Source: Simmondsia chinensis (lineage: Eukaryota; Streptophyta; Magnoliopsida; Caryophyllales; Simmondsiaceae). From it: 64,000 nt of DNA. Under the pieces are notes generated by a model that saw only the letters and a program-made list of their open reading frames with translations, was not told the origin of the DNA and did not search any database. Shown in pieces: positions 48,474 through 60,900 of this stretch (positions are counted from its first letter, which is position 1; each line of letters opens with the position of its first letter). Position numbers and translations under genes: made by a program. Location: NCBI GenBank assembly GCA_018398585.1, contig JAGTTD010000013.1:7288492-7352491 (forward strand), given 5' to 3'.

Positions 48474-49097
48474 CTAAATGGAGTCGGACAACTCCTTATC
48501 TACTTTTTCTTTACTCAGTAGGTTTCTCTTAACTTCATCAACTATGATAGTTGACCTACCACCATAAATCATGCTTTCTACAAAACCTTTATATGAAGTA
48601 GAGAGTGAACATAACAAAAGCATAGCTTGATCTTCATCCTTAGGAGCATCATCCAATTCTTTCAATTCTTGAATAATTAAATTAAATTCATTAACATGAT
48701 TCTTAAGTGACGTACCTTCTGACATACGAAATGTGAACAGCCGACGCTTAACTGCTAGTTTGTTGGAGACTGACTTGAAACAGAATATATCCTGCAATTT
48801 CTCTCACAACTCCTTAGCGGTCTTCACTTCCAGAACTTCTGTCAAAACATCATCGGTAAGACACATCTGAATAGTTGTGAGTGCCTTCTCATCTAACTCC
48901 TGCCATTGTGCATCAGATAAACTCTCTGGTTTCTTCTCTTTTTCCTCTAGGGCTTTCTTCAAGCCACTCTGCGTCAAGAGACCCTTAGCCCGAACTTGCC
49001 ACAAACTAAAACTTCCTTGACCTCCGAACTTCTCAACTTCAGTCTTTATTGTGGATGCCATAATATCAAATAGAAATAAACAGGGCTCTGATACCAA
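48474..49097 (-). pseudogene. Copia gag of the derivative element
   Basis: The start MASTIKTEVEKFGGQGSFSL (about 49061) is followed by WQVRAKGLLTQSGLKKAL and, after a stop near 48803, by the UBN2-type gag body (FRMSEGTSLKNHVNEFN, LLCSLSTSYKGFVESMIYG) to 48474. Zinc-knuckle sequence appears upstream on the plus scale near 48340-48400 (minus: CHKKGHIKRDCYKL). Capsid-like gag is thus nearly complete but interrupted by at least one stop. Confidence 0.8.
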
Positions 49098-49098
49098 T

Positions 49099-49662
49099 TG
49101 TTGAGGTAAGACTAGACAAATCTAATATTCTTTGATACCAATTTGTAAGGAAAAATATAAATACCTCCTTAATGCGGAACTTAACACCCAAGACAAGATT
49201 CGATTCAAATATTATAACTCACACAAAAGAGAAGTAAACAAAATAGGTAAACAGAAGAACAAACGAAACAACACACAATGATTTACGTGGAAATCCCTCT
49301 TCAATCGAGAGGGGAGAAAACCACGAGCGGAAATGGAGATTCTTTATTGATACTAGAATGGAAGAATTACAATAGCACTTCCTCTGAACGAGATCTATGA
49401 AAGAATTATGAATCACTTTCTCTTAACTCTCGTAATGCTCTCAAATTGATGGTGACGGCTGACCTCACACTTTTAATTGGATTTTGATTGGATTGGATTG
49501 GATACCTAAAACTTACCCCCTAACCCCATATTTATACTAAACAGCTAGGGTTACGAATTTTAACTTAATTCACCCGACAGATCGGACATCCCCTCGATCG
49601 ATCGGTGACCCCTCGGCAACCCATAAATCCTAAATTTATAAATTTGAGGCATATTCCTAACA
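49099..49662 (-). repeat. 5' LTR of the copia derivative
   Basis: TGTTGAGGTAAGACTAGAC to CATATTCCTAACA. Nearly co-linear with 46681-47330 but missing the first palindrome pair; the second pair persists as CCGACAGATCGG / CGATCGATCGG near 49573-49607. Confidence 0.85.
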
Positions 49663-49667
49663 AAAAT

Positions 49668-50404
49668 AATTTTCGCTTATTTTATTTTAGTTTTGGTGCT
49701 CTTGTTTTGATTCACATAGTTAAAGTAAAGAAGAAAAAGTAAAATCAGGTATAATTAAGACTACTATTAGCAAAAGGAAAATGTGTGGATTGCATGTAGT
49801 TTTTTGCTGACTTACCAAAAAAAAAATGTAGGACTTTGACAATAACTTTTAGAGGCTGCACTCTCCCTCTAATCTCTACATTCTTACTCGCCAAAAACTT
49901 ACTAGCTAAGTCACTGAAATCTTCAAGTCTCTTGGAGAAGTTCACTCCTTAGCTGCATCATTGTTGGCATCAAACCTGCCGAGTTAGAAAGATTCGTCCT
50001 CAAATTTGCAAAAACTTTGTCTTCTAGTTGGAAATGGGTCATCCTTGAAAACCTATGAATAATTACGAATATGAAATTGATATCACGCTACCTACTAGGC
50101 AATCCAAGCACAAAGGCGAGCTCGAAATAGACAACGACATGTAACATCCTTTGTTGGTCATGGCTCCCTTTATGATTTGATGAATCCAGCAGTGGTTGAC
50201 AAGCCAGCTAACTGTAGAAAGAGATGGCTCAATCCGATGTGCCATAATTGTTCATCGTAGCGGTTTGGCTCTTGGGTTTAAAAAAATGTATTTTAATTCA
50301 AATTCATATGCTGTCCCGCGAACCACTTGAACGTGTCAAAAACGTGTCCATTATGGGTCTCACATGCGCCTCTAATTTGGGCCGCGGGTCGACCTGTTGA
50401 CTAT
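49668..50404. other. Intergenic, no gene recognised
   Basis: Nothing with family features was seen. Confidence 0.4.
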
Positions 50405-51239
50405 TGTTGAGGAAATAAGTTTGACCTATCTGCTCCCTGGCTATGGAGCAACGAGAAGGCCCTTGGTGGTGCGCCTGCCAACAAAGAAGCCTAGTTACCG
50501 GGTATGGGGTAACGAGTGTGCCGTTGACGGAACATCCCCCTAGAGGACAGCACACCCGACAGTAGGCCAAGGGATAGACCCTTGGCGATGCATGCTTGGC
50601 AGTATAGCCTTGGCGGCATACTCTTGGCTGCATAGCCTACCTTGTAGCATGCTACCCCACCAATGGCACGCCTTACTTCCCCAAGAAGGGAAAGCCACCA
50701 CCCATTTAGCCAATTCGCACTTGCCACATGCCATTGTCAGCCACACTAAGCAAACCCCCCTTCGGCTATAAATAGAGGGGGAGAGACGGTCAAATGAAAG
50801 GCAAATGGAAATCACGGTAGTACATTGGTCCTTCTTCCTTTCCCTAGAAATGAAAGCTTGAGTCTGGTTCTCCCTTAAGGAACCTGCTCAATTTTTTCCA
50901 AGCAAATGGCACCGTTTAAAGGAAAAGAAAAACCACATCGTGGAAAAACCAACTATCTCGGATCTCCACCATAAACACCTTAATGGCGATGGTTAGGCGA
51001 ACCCCGACACCCGCTACTCTAGTTAGAAGAGTTCCACTCCCCAGCGATTCAAATAGCCGCCAATGTCAAGGGTCCATCCCAAAATGAACCAAAGGTAAGG
51101 GATCCACATTGAACTAGTACAACCACAAAAGAAGGCAGAAAAGAGAGGACTGGAGGTCCCCATCTAAAATAATGCGGGACAAAAAGGGTAAGAGTGACTC
51201 CCCAGTAATGTACTCGCCTTTTACCCAGCAAGTGCTATG

Positions 51240-51745
51240 TGTTCCAGTAGGGAAGATCAAGGTCCCAGATATCACACTATTTGATGGGACATAGGACCCT
51301 GAAGACCACTTGGCGGGATTCCTCTCGCGAATGTACATACAAGACGTTAGTGAAGAGGCATGGTATAAATGCTTCCCGGTGACCCTTAAAGGGATGGCCC
51401 TGGAGTGGTTCGATTCTCTTCCCCGTGGGTCTATAGACGATTTTAAGGAGCTCTCAAAATCTTTCGTACATCACTTCCTTAGCAACAAAAGGAAGAGGAA
51501 GACTGCCACACAACTCATACAGTTGCATAAGCAGGAATCCGGATCGCTAAAGAGTTTTATATGAAGATTTATCTGTGAAATGGTTGGCATACCTGGCCTG
51601 GCGGATGATACGGTCGTTAATATCTTCATAAATGGATTATGCCACCCTGAGCTCAAGTTTTCTCTAGCCAAGAACCCACCCGAGTTCATGGAAGCACTAT
51701 GAAAAAGGGTGGATAACTATATTTTAGCTGAAGATATCATGTAAA
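51240..51745 (+). pseudogene. Gypsy gag (retrotransposon gag domain) remnant
   Basis: PDITLFDGT and DPEDHLAGFLSRMY precede the longest frame (51310-51564), which reads ALEWFDSLPRGSIDDFKELS and VHHFLSNKRKRKTATQLIQL. After a stop at about 51562 it continues RFICEMVGIPGLADDTVVNI and FINGLCHPELKFSLAKNPPE. This is the capsid-type gag domain common in Tat/Athila gypsy elements, broken by stops at about 51291, 51562 and 51700. Confidence 0.8.
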
Positions 51746-52069
51746 TCACGTAAAGGTCAAGGGACCTCCGCCAAAAATATTTTTGATAGTTGGCTGGCCC
51801 CAACACGGTACAACACCAACCAGTTTGGCTTAGGGGCTACCGCCAACTAGCTTGGTCGGGGGTTGCCGTGTGGGATCATGTTTGAGACCACCACCCGCCG
51901 AGTTAGACTTTAGCTCGATGTTTTGTATTAAAGGATGGAGTGATAAGTTCTTACGAGTCAAAGTTGTTTTTCTTTTCTATACTAAGGGTATAGATGCATG
52001 TACATTATACTTGTATGGTTTCATACTGACATACGCTACTCACTACTTGCTAACATTACTGCTATATGC

Positions 52070-52215
52070 TACTGCCAACAAATTTGGCAGGGCGCTCGCC
52101 AACAAGCCTAGCTAGGGGCTGCTGCCAACCAACTAGGCAGGGGGTTGCCACCAACTAGTTTAGCTGGGGGACTACCTCCAATAAGCACGGCTGGGGGCTA
52201 TTGCCAACAAGTTTA
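52070..52215 (+). repeat. Tandem repeat of about 35 bp in the Tat-like element
   Basis: Four or five imperfect units built on GCCAACAAG(C/T)(C/T)TAGCT(A)GGGGGCT. A looser CTCAC(T)GACA(C/T)TACTCAC phrase repeats over 52320-52560. Related copies lie at 51795-51870. Confidence 0.7.
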
Positions 52216-52919
52216 GACTCTAACTTGACATTTTCCACTAAAGGGTGGTGAAGTTGTTGAACTTAGGGTGTAAATGCATGTATGAGATCATAGTCGAAGC
52301 ACAACTTGTTAATGTTACTTTTATACGATACTCGTGGACGCCGCTCATTGCGGGTTGCTCCGGTCCGCTTGAGCTACTCATTAGCATTACTCACCGACAC
52401 TACTCACTAATTGTTGAGGTAATTGGTTTATGCTACTTACTGAAGCAACTCACCGCGTGTTAAAGTTATTTGTTCACGCTACTCATTGACATACTCACAT
52501 CCTTTGCTCACCACTTGCCAATGTTGTTGAAATGGGCTACTTATTGACACTACTCACATACATTGCTTTCCACTTATTCAATGTTATTGGTATGTGTTGC
52601 TCATTGATGTTGTCCACATTTTGAACTTATCAAAAACCTCTCAACACGCTAATCTAAAATGCTCTATAAAAGGGTGCTCTTTGATGGCAGCGGAGTGAGT
52701 GCCAAGGCCAGCCTCTTCTTGGCAAGACAAACCAAGAGTGCCCCTTAGCACCATCTTCCTATATAGTACAAAGAGCACCCCAAACCTTTATGCACCTTAT
52801 TTAGCAAGTGAAAAAGGTGAAATTTATTCAAAGATAAATGTTTCATACAAAGGGAACCCCATGGCATACAACTAACTCACGCCTTAACTAAAAAAGAAGA
52901 AGAAGCAGCGTGACTTTTA

Positions 52920-54165
52920 AGAACAGAAACATGTGAAGTGGCTTTTCAATCTTCAGTGTCGCTTGGTGAACTTGTCTCCTGCTCGCCTTCATTCTCGACC
53001 TCTTTGCTCACCTAGTCAACAACTCGTTGAAGTAGGGTTGGGTCAAGTTGAGGGGATAGATTCCTAACCTTGTCTTGAAATTTAGATAATACCTTCGCTA
53101 ACCCCACCTAGTACACCTGGGATTTTAACTCATAAAAATCTGAGCTAGCAAAGTTGTTCTCCATCGCTTCTTCACAAGTAGCCGCCAACTGAGTTGGCAA
53201 GTTGTCTAGATATTCTTCAAGTTTGCTCTTTGACTCTTGAGCAACGCGTTCCTTCTTGGCTAAAGACGCCTCAAGCTCACCAACTCTATTCCTAAGTTCC
53301 TTAAGTTCCTTGGACTTGCATCCATCTGAGTCTTGTAGCTTCTCGAGTGAAGCCAAGAGGAAGGCGTTCTCATTTTGTAAATGTTGAATCCCCACATCCT
53401 TGTCCAAGAATTCTGCCCACAGACATCCAATCACGACTAAGCCTTGCAATACATAATCCTAAGTGGGTGAGATACCAGATAGCTAAGGTAGAAAGATAAG
53501 GAGTATTCCTACCTGTGATAGGCGTGCCGCCATCTCATCTTGAGGAACGTTTATGGCCCTCCCTAAGTCCCCATATGGGACAAACTCTCTTAGATGGCGG
53601 ATCACATGCTGTAGATCATATCTAACAACAGATGGCGTGGGAAGGGCAGGATCCCTTGCCTCCATTCGCCCATTACACAGCCCTATAACAAGAAATCTCA
53701 TAGGAGTTCTCGCAGGGGCTTGCGTGGTTATAGTTAAGAGATCACTGCACCTTCCCTCATCCGCCTCCGTCTCGGCGGCAGTCTCTTTGCCAAGCGAGGG
53801 GATCTTAGGACTCGCCAAACGTCGACGTACCCTATGACGTGGCTTCTCAATGACGGTAGTGGAGGATAGGCGAGATGGTTTCTTGAGTGTATTCGTCTCT
53901 CAGCAATAGGGTGTCTTCTTTGTCCTCTCTTCTCGGTAGGTAGGGACAGAAACTCTCTCACTTTCAACGGTTGGAGTTCCTCAACTAATAAAAGAACAAA
54001 AGTAAGTCCCCCAGCCATAAAAGCCAAGTAAGACAACATTAAATTGGTGAGTTCTTCTACATTGAATAACTCATTAAGACGGCCTAGAGTGTGGGCAATG
54101 ACGCCAACTCTTTTAGGCGGGAAATACACTCTGTGGCCAAATGTAAACAGGTCACTTTCGGCCAT
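52920..54165 (-). CDS. Antisense ORF of the Tat-like element, coiled-coil protein, spliced
   Basis: Minus-strand frames: 54165-53734 (MAESDLFTFGHRVYFPPKRV, then LMLSYLAFMAGG), then, after a frameshift near 53820-53870, 53818-53513 (TPSVVRYDLQHVIRHLREF, QDEMAARLSQ). A 54-nt intron (53459-53512, CAG|GTAGGA to CACTTAG|GAT) joins this to 53108-53458 (VLQGLVVIGCLWAEFLDKD, a heptad-rich coiled coil ESLEKLQ-like to LEEYLDNLPTQL, then NNFASSDFYEL). The reading continues to a stop near 52945. Antisense genes between pol and the 3' LTR are known in Tat-lineage elements such as maize Grande; the function is unknown. The frameshift means this copy may be inactive. Confidence 0.5.
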
Positions 54166-54181
54166 GGAGTGGGGGGCTACT

Positions 54182-54725
54182 TATTGAGGAAGTAAGTTTG
54201 ACTTGGTTGCTTCTTGGCTATGGACCAAGGGGAAGGCCCTTGGCGGTGCGCCCGCCAATAAAGAAGCCTGGCTACGAGATATAGGGCAACGAGCGTGTCG
54301 TAAAAGGAACATCCCCCCTAGAGGACAACAAGTAATCCCTTGGCAGCAGGCCCAGGGATAGACCTTAACAGTGCATGCTTGGCGGTATAGCCTTGGGGGC
54401 ATACTCTTCGCAGCATAGCCTGTCCGGTAATGCCTTGGTTTAGCCACGATATTTCACTCTGCCAACGCCATTCCCCTACCTTGCAGCATCCTCACCAACC
54501 TTGCCCACTAATGGCATGCCTTACTTCCCCTACAAGGGAAAGCCACCACCCATTTAGCTAATCCGCGCCCGCCATATGCCTTTGTCAGCCGCACTATCAA
54601 ACACCCCCCTTAGCTATAAATAGGCGGGGAGAGACAGTCAAATGAAAGGCAAAAGGAAATCACAGCTGTACATTGGTCCATCTTCCTTTTTCCAAGAAAC
54701 AGAAAATTTTTTATTACCCCTCAAC
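54182..54725 (+). repeat. 3' LTR of the Tat-like element
   Basis: From TATTGAGGAAGTAAG to CCCCTCAACA; contains GCTATAAATAGGCGGGGAGA. Less similar to the 5' copy over its last 60 bp. Confidence 0.65.
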
Positions 54726-54873
54726 AGTATAAATGGGCGAGTTTAACCCATTATTCAACCATTAGCATCGACCCATTCCATATATTGCCCCTTCGATCCC
54801 GTCCGCCAAGAAAAATTATCTCCCTTTTCTTTGTTTATCCTTTTTAATTGCACCAGTTTCCAAAATCAAGAAT

Positions 54874-54881
54874 TATAAAAG
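54874..54881 (+). promoter_or_regulatory. TATA box of gene C
   Basis: TATAAAAG 60 bp before the ATG at 54934. The core promoter is confined to about 200 bp between the Tat-like LTR and the start codon. Confidence 0.55.
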
Positions 54882-54933
54882 CTATGTGCACTTGAGTCTT
54901 CTTGGTCATCAGTGATCTATCTTATCAGACAAG

Positions 54934-57900
54934 ATGACAACCGGGGGAGACGATGCGATCCCAACGAACCACCAGCGCCAAGAAGAGGTGAAGGCATTTG
55001 ATGACACTAAAGTCGGTGTTAAAGGCCTACTGGATTCCGGTGTAGAGTCCCTTCCAAGGATCTTCATCAGGCCAGTAGACGAGCTCCAAAAGGAGTTCAT
55101 CACGTGCTCGGATGAGCTTCAAGTCCCGCTGATAAATTTACAAGAAGCGCGAGAAAATGTTGTCAAACAAGTCCTATTTGCATCAGAAAAGTGGGGATTC
55201 TTTCAGGTGATGAGAATTTTTTAAGGCCCTCTCTTTAGTTTAAGTTTTGTCTCAAAATTGTAAATTTCTTTAGGTAAAGTGTCTTTAAATTTGCTACTCC
55301 TTGTATGTGAATCTTCTTTGATGTATACTTGCCTTTTGGAAGCCAATCAACATTTGATCAACCAGTTGGGTCCATCTATCACTGTAAAATCTTAGCCTAT
55401 GGGTCCGTGATACAGTAAAAAAGAATCCCAAATTACCGATTGAATCAGATAGAATTTAGAAGATTGAGAGATAGGAAAAAAGAGAGAATAAGAAGGGAAG
55501 AAGATGAGATAGAAGAGAAAATATCATTTCATTGGATGAGAAACCCTAATTACAACCATAAGGAGCTTATATATGCTCAAATGAAGTCACAAAAGAAATT
55601 AAGAAATAAATGGAAAAAGTCTGACAAAGCATAACAGAAAACATAATGAATATTACTGCAATTGAATCACGTGCAGGTCACGCGCCAACGGAGCCTCACG
55701 TGCCTCGCACGAGACTAACCGCTAACCCCTTTTTCCCGCCTCAGCTGCTAGCGACTCCTCCCGCCAAAACTGACTCCAAAACCCGGTTCTTACTTACTCG
55801 AATTTTCCCCTGTATCACGACCCTCCCCTTTAAAAAAACCCTTGCCCTCAAGGGTTGAATTGAGGATACTTGAGTTTAAGATCGTAGAGATATTCCCAAG
55901 TTGCGGCTTCTCTTGGTAAGCCCTTCCATAACACCAAAACCTTGGTAGCGGCTCGATTATTGCGATTGACAAATCTCCTTTCCAGGATAGCCGCAGGCTC
56001 CTTCTGAAAAGGAGTATCGATGTCCTCCGGCAGGTGAACTATATCAGTTGGAGGAGGCCCGTAGTGAGGCTTTAATTGTGAAATGTGGAAAACATCATGA
56101 ATTTTTGCAGTGTTTGGTAATGCTAGTTTGTAAGCGACCTTCCCAACAGCCCAAAGCACCATGAAGGGGCCATAGTTCTTAGGGGAAAGTTTGTGATTGC
56201 TTCTATGAGCTACGGTGATTTGTCTGTATGGGTGTAGTTTCAAGTACACCCAATCCCCCGGGTTTAAAGTTCTATCGGTCCTCTTCCTATCAGCCAATTG
56301 TTTCATTCTATTCTGAGCTCGCTTGAGATGATATTTAATGGTTTGAATGATTGTCTCGCGGTGTTGTAAACTTCTATCCACTGTTTCGACATGTGTTTCT
56401 CCCGGTACATAGGGTATGTGTAATGGGGGTGGTTGTCCGTATACCACTTCGTAGGGGGTCTTTTGAATAGCGGAGTGCCAAGTGGTGTTGTACCACCACT
56501 CGGCTAAAGGCAACCATTTGGACCATTGACCCGTATGAGTACTACACATACAACGAAGATAAGTTTCAAGCCCCCTGTTAACCACCTCTGTTTGTCCATC
56601 CGATTGAGGATGGTAGGCAGTGGATAGATGTAATTCCACCCCTTGGACGGAGAACAATGCCTGCCAGAACTCACTTTGGAATATAGCATCCCTATCACTG
56701 ACTATAGTATTAGGAAGGCCATGAAGCTTGTATACCTGGTCCATGTAAAGCTGAGCCACTGAGAGGGCTGTAAAAGGATGAGACAAGGCTAGGAAGTGAG
56801 CTGCCTTACTGAGACGATCCACCACCACTAAGATAACCTCCTTACCATAAGATTTTGGAAGGCCTTCAATGAAGTCCATTGAAATGTCGGTCCAAACTGA
56901 GTCAGGTATAGGCAAGGGTTGAAGCAATCCAGGAGAGGCAAGCGTTTCATTTTTACAAGCTTGACACACCGAACAAAGCTTTATATACTCCTTCACTGAA
57001 GAGACCATACCCTTCCAATAAAACAACGATTTAATCCTCTGTAAGGTAGCATCTCGTCCCGAATGTCCCCCACTGGGTGAAGTGTGCAGCCATTGCAATA
57101 TTTTCTGTTTCACGGATTCATCATTGCCTACCACCAGCTTCCCCTTCCTCTTTAATTGCTCTTGACTCCGGCTGTACTTCGGGTGACTAGAAGGATTCTT
57201 GCTGAGGTCTTCAATCAATTGCTGCAGAAAGGAATCAGTCTGCCATGTAAATTGAATAAGTGCATACAAGTTACTGTCAGTAGTTGTAAGTAGCATACAA
57301 AGAATCTGATTGCTGGAAATTCGAGAGAGAGCATCTGCCACTATGTTCTCCTTCCCCTTTTTGTAGTCAACAACATAACTAAAACCCAGCAATTTCGATA
57401 ACCACAGCCTCTGGAAGTGAGTGTGCAATTTTTGCTCCAAAAGATGCTTCAAACTCTTTTGATCAGTTCTAATAACGAAGGTGTTACTGAACAAGTACTG
57501 CTGCCATTTCGGAACTGCTGCTACAACAGCCAATAATTCCTTCTCGTATACTGATAGAGCTTGTTGTTTTTCACCCAGTGCCTTACTGAAGTAAGCCAGA
57601 GGATGGCCTGATTGAATCAAGACTGCACCCAGCCCTGTCTAGCAAGCATCTGTTTCCACAATAAAAGGACGGTTGAAATCTGGAAGTGCCAATACCGGAG
57701 CTGAGGTTACTGCAGATTTTAAAGCCAAGAAGGCTTGATGAGCTTCATCAGACCAATTCAGCTTATCCTTGCCAACTAAGGATGTTAGAGGTTTTGCTAA
57801 AATTCCATAACCTTGTATAAATCTGCGGTAGTATCCAGTTAAGCCCAAAAATCCTCGGAGCTGCTTGAGATTGGTAGGAAGAGGCCACTGATTTACAGCT

Positions 57901-60900
57901 TCTAACTTCTGAGGATCAGTAGCAACTCGCCCTTCAGAGATTACATGGCCCAAATATTCAATTTTTTGGGCAGCAAACGAACACTTACTTCCTTTAGCAA
58001 ATAGCTGATGTCGCTGCAGCTGATCAAACACAATGCTGAGGTGTTGTAAATGTTCTTCCATATGATGACTATAAACTAAAATGTCATCAAAGAAAACCAA
58101 GACAAATCTTCGCAAAAATGGAGCAAATACATAATTCATTAAAGCCTGAAATGTTGAAGGGGCATTAGTAAGGCCAAAAGGCATTACTAAGAACTCAAAA
58201 TGGCCAAAATGAGTCTTAATGCAGTCTTCTGAACGTCATCCTTGTGCATCCGGATTTGATAATACCCCGACTTCAAATCAATTTTTGAGAAAATCCTCGC
58301 TTGGCCCAGCTCATGAAGAAGTTCTTCAATCAAAGGAATAGGAAATTTGTCCTTTATTGTCGCCTTGTTAATCTCCCTGTAATCAACACACATCCTCCAT
58401 CCCCCATCTTTTTTTCTGACCAAGACCACGGATGAAGCATAAGGACTAGATTTGTGTTGAATGAAGCCCTTATCTATCAGTTCCTGCGTTAATTCTTCAA
58501 TTATGTCCTTCTGTAAAGAAGGGTATCTATAAGGCTTCATGTTAACAGGTGATGTCCCTTCCCTTAAATGTATTCTGTGGTCAAATGCAGGACGATTAGG
58601 AGGCAGCTGTTCGAGTTCTTCAAACACAAAAGAGTACTGCTGCAGAAGGGATTTCACCGCTGGAAGGTTGTTGCTTCTGATTTTGCTGATTTGACTCCAC
58701 ACTCACTGTCATTAGGTGAGTACCTGCGGTTGTCCTGTTTTCAGGGAGGACCTGTAAAATAGCAAGTAAAGGGGACCCTCTAATAGCCCTTGCCATTGCT
58801 CTCGACCCAACAGTTTTGTAAGAATTTGTTCCTTCCCCTTGAAGCTTCCTCTCCTCACCATGAACTACAAATGCCATGGTGAGATTCCGAAAATTGAATC
58901 TGATTTCCCCCAATGTCGACAGCCACTCCACCCCTAACACCATGTCACATCCTCCCAAAGGAATTAGCAAGAAGTTGGAGGTGTATGTGGAGCCTTGCAT
59001 CTTCCAAGACAGCTCTTTACACTGATTCTGACAAGTCAATTTACTACCATCAGCTACAGCCACGGACAAGGGAGAAACTGTGGTGTAGTGGCAGCCTAGC
59101 TTGTTTGCTAAAGGTAGATCTATGAAATTATGAGTTGAGCCCGAATCAATTAATACATATATGGCTTTTTTCTTAACAGACCCCTTCAACCGCAAGGTCT
59201 GAAAGTTGGGAGCACCGGACAAGGCATGAAGTGAAATTTGTGCAGCAGTTTCTACTTCTATCACTGACTCACTCAGCTCTACCTCTTCCTCCAAGTCTTC
59301 ATCATTGATTTCTATAACAAACAACTGAGGTCCTCTATTTTCGCATCTGTGACCCGCCTCAAACTTCTCATCACAAAAATAACAAAGGCCCTTAGCTCTT
59401 TTTTCTTGCAGTTCAGATCTAGATAGGGTTCTTTGTGTTCTGTTGGGATAAGGAGTGGTTTGGTTGGGGTTATTCATCCTGGGAACATTAGGCTTAAGTG
59501 TGTTTTGTAGATTTTTTTGAAAATTTGGGGTAGGTAACAGTGGGGCTCGAGTAATTCTAAGCTGTTTTGCTAGAGCCTCAACCTTAGCTTCAGCCATTTT
59601 TGCTAAAGAAGTGGCATCTTGCAGTGTTGCTGGTCTAGCTGTCCTAACTTCCAGTTCAAGATCATCCCTCAGCCCGGACAAGAAGCAACTAATTAACTGC
59701 TCTTCATTCAGCCCTACTCTCACAGATATTGTATCAAAACGAGCTAAATATTCATTAACTGATCCCTTCTGTTTCAGATTGACTAACTCCGACACTGGGT
59801 CATCATACACATTTCCAAATCTTCCCTTGATGGCTCTAGAATACGTGTGCCAAGGAATTAAGGTTAGGTCTCCTCTCGATCTCACATACTTTTGGTGCCA
59901 CTAAAGGGGTAGTCCCCTCAAATGGACAGCCGCTAGCCTGACCTTATCTTGATCAGGTGTATTGTCTATCATGAAAAATTGTTCACACATGAACAACCAC
60001 CCATTGACATCCTCCCCTTCAAACAATGGGATGTCCATTCTACTCAATCTAGTGGCATATAATCGATTTCCATTATTAGGATCAGAGACTACCTCCCTTT
60101 GAAATTGATTACAAGCCGATGCCTGAGCAGGTGCTGTGGCATTTGATGCAGCTGCTCCATTTCCTCCACCCATCTGATCCATCCAGCGTGCTTGTTGTAG
60201 AGTCATTGTTGAAATCAACCCTCTGATTTCCCTCATTTCACCTCTCAACTCATCAGTTGTGGTCCTGAATTCAGTTCTCAGCTCTCCCACTGAATCTCTG
60301 ACATCATCTACTGATTGTTCCACTCGCTGCTCTATTGATCTCAGCTGATCGGCCAATGTATCCTCTGCTGTCCTTATCTCTGTGGCTGATCGAGTGCCTT
60401 CAGCCATCTTAATCAAATACCAAGCTCAATCCGAGGATCAGGCTCTGATACCAATTTGATGCAGTAAAAAAGAATCCCAAATTACCGATTGAATCAGATA
60501 GAATTTAGAAGATTGAGAGATAGGAAAAAAGAGAGAATAAGAAGGGAAGAAGATGAGATAGAAGAGAAAATATCATTTCATTGGATGAGAAACCCTAATT
60601 ACAACCATAAGGAGCTTATATATGCTCAAATGAAGACATAAAAGAAATTAAGAAATAAATGGAAAAAGTCTGACAAAGCATAACAGAAAACAGAATGAAT
60701 ATTACTGCAATTGAATCACGGGCAGGTCACGCGCCAACCGAGCCTCACGTGCCTCGCACGAGACTAACCGCTAACCCCTTTTTCCCGCCTCAGCTGCTAA
60801 CGACTCCTCCCGCCAAAACTGACTCCAAAACCCGGTTCTTACTTACTCGAATTTTCCCCTGTATCAGTCCGGCCCACGACATTGCAATATATATGATATC

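Larger units (their letters stand above)
46681..49662 (-). mobile_element. Deletion-derivative Ty1/copia element with 5-bp TSD
   Basis: TSD AAAAT (46676-46680, 49663-49667). The 3' LTR is 46681-47330 (650 bp) and the 5' LTR is 49099-49662 (564 bp, lacking one palindrome-rich segment of about 86 bp). The primer site TGGTATCAGAGCCC on the minus strand lies at about 49084-49097, next to the 5' LTR. A purine tract AGTGGAGGTT precedes the 3' LTR. The 1.77-kb interior keeps gag, pre-integrase and the extreme 3' coding end, but lacks the integrase core, RT and most of RNase H. Confidence 0.88.
50405..54725 (+). mobile_element. Tat-like Ty3/gypsy derivative (no pol) with antisense gene
   Basis: LTR-like direct repeats at 50405-50903 and 54182-54725 share TTGAGGAA(A/G)TAAGTTTGAC, AACATCCCCC(T)AGAGGACA and a CTATAAATAG(A/G) box (about 50767; 54615). 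A primer-site candidate TGGCACCGTTTAAAGG (50907) resembles the TGGCGCCGTTG type used by Athila/Tat elements. Inside are a gag remnant, a tandem-repeat region and a minus-strand gene, and no protease, RT or integrase was found. LTR ends are approximate, and no matching TSD was found. The right end lies about 150 bp before the gene C TATA box. Confidence 0.7.
55408..60866 (-). mobile_element. Young Ty3/gypsy chromovirus-like element in intron 1 of gene C
   Basis: 5459 bp, TSD GTCCG (55403-55407, 60867-60871). Both LTRs are 410 bp (55408-55817, 60457-60866) and differ at only about 7 positions by eye. Primer site TGGTATCAGAGCC (minus, 60441-60453) next to the 5' LTR; polypurine tract AAAGGGGAGGG (minus, about 55820-55831) next to the 3' LTR. 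Gag, protease, RT, RNase H, integrase and a chromodomain-like tail are all present. A few lesions break the polyprotein. Confidence 0.95.

Noticed and set aside
53553..53837. Plus-strand open frame
   Set aside because: It is the complement of the antisense gene of the Tat-like element, which has coherent protein features and an intron.
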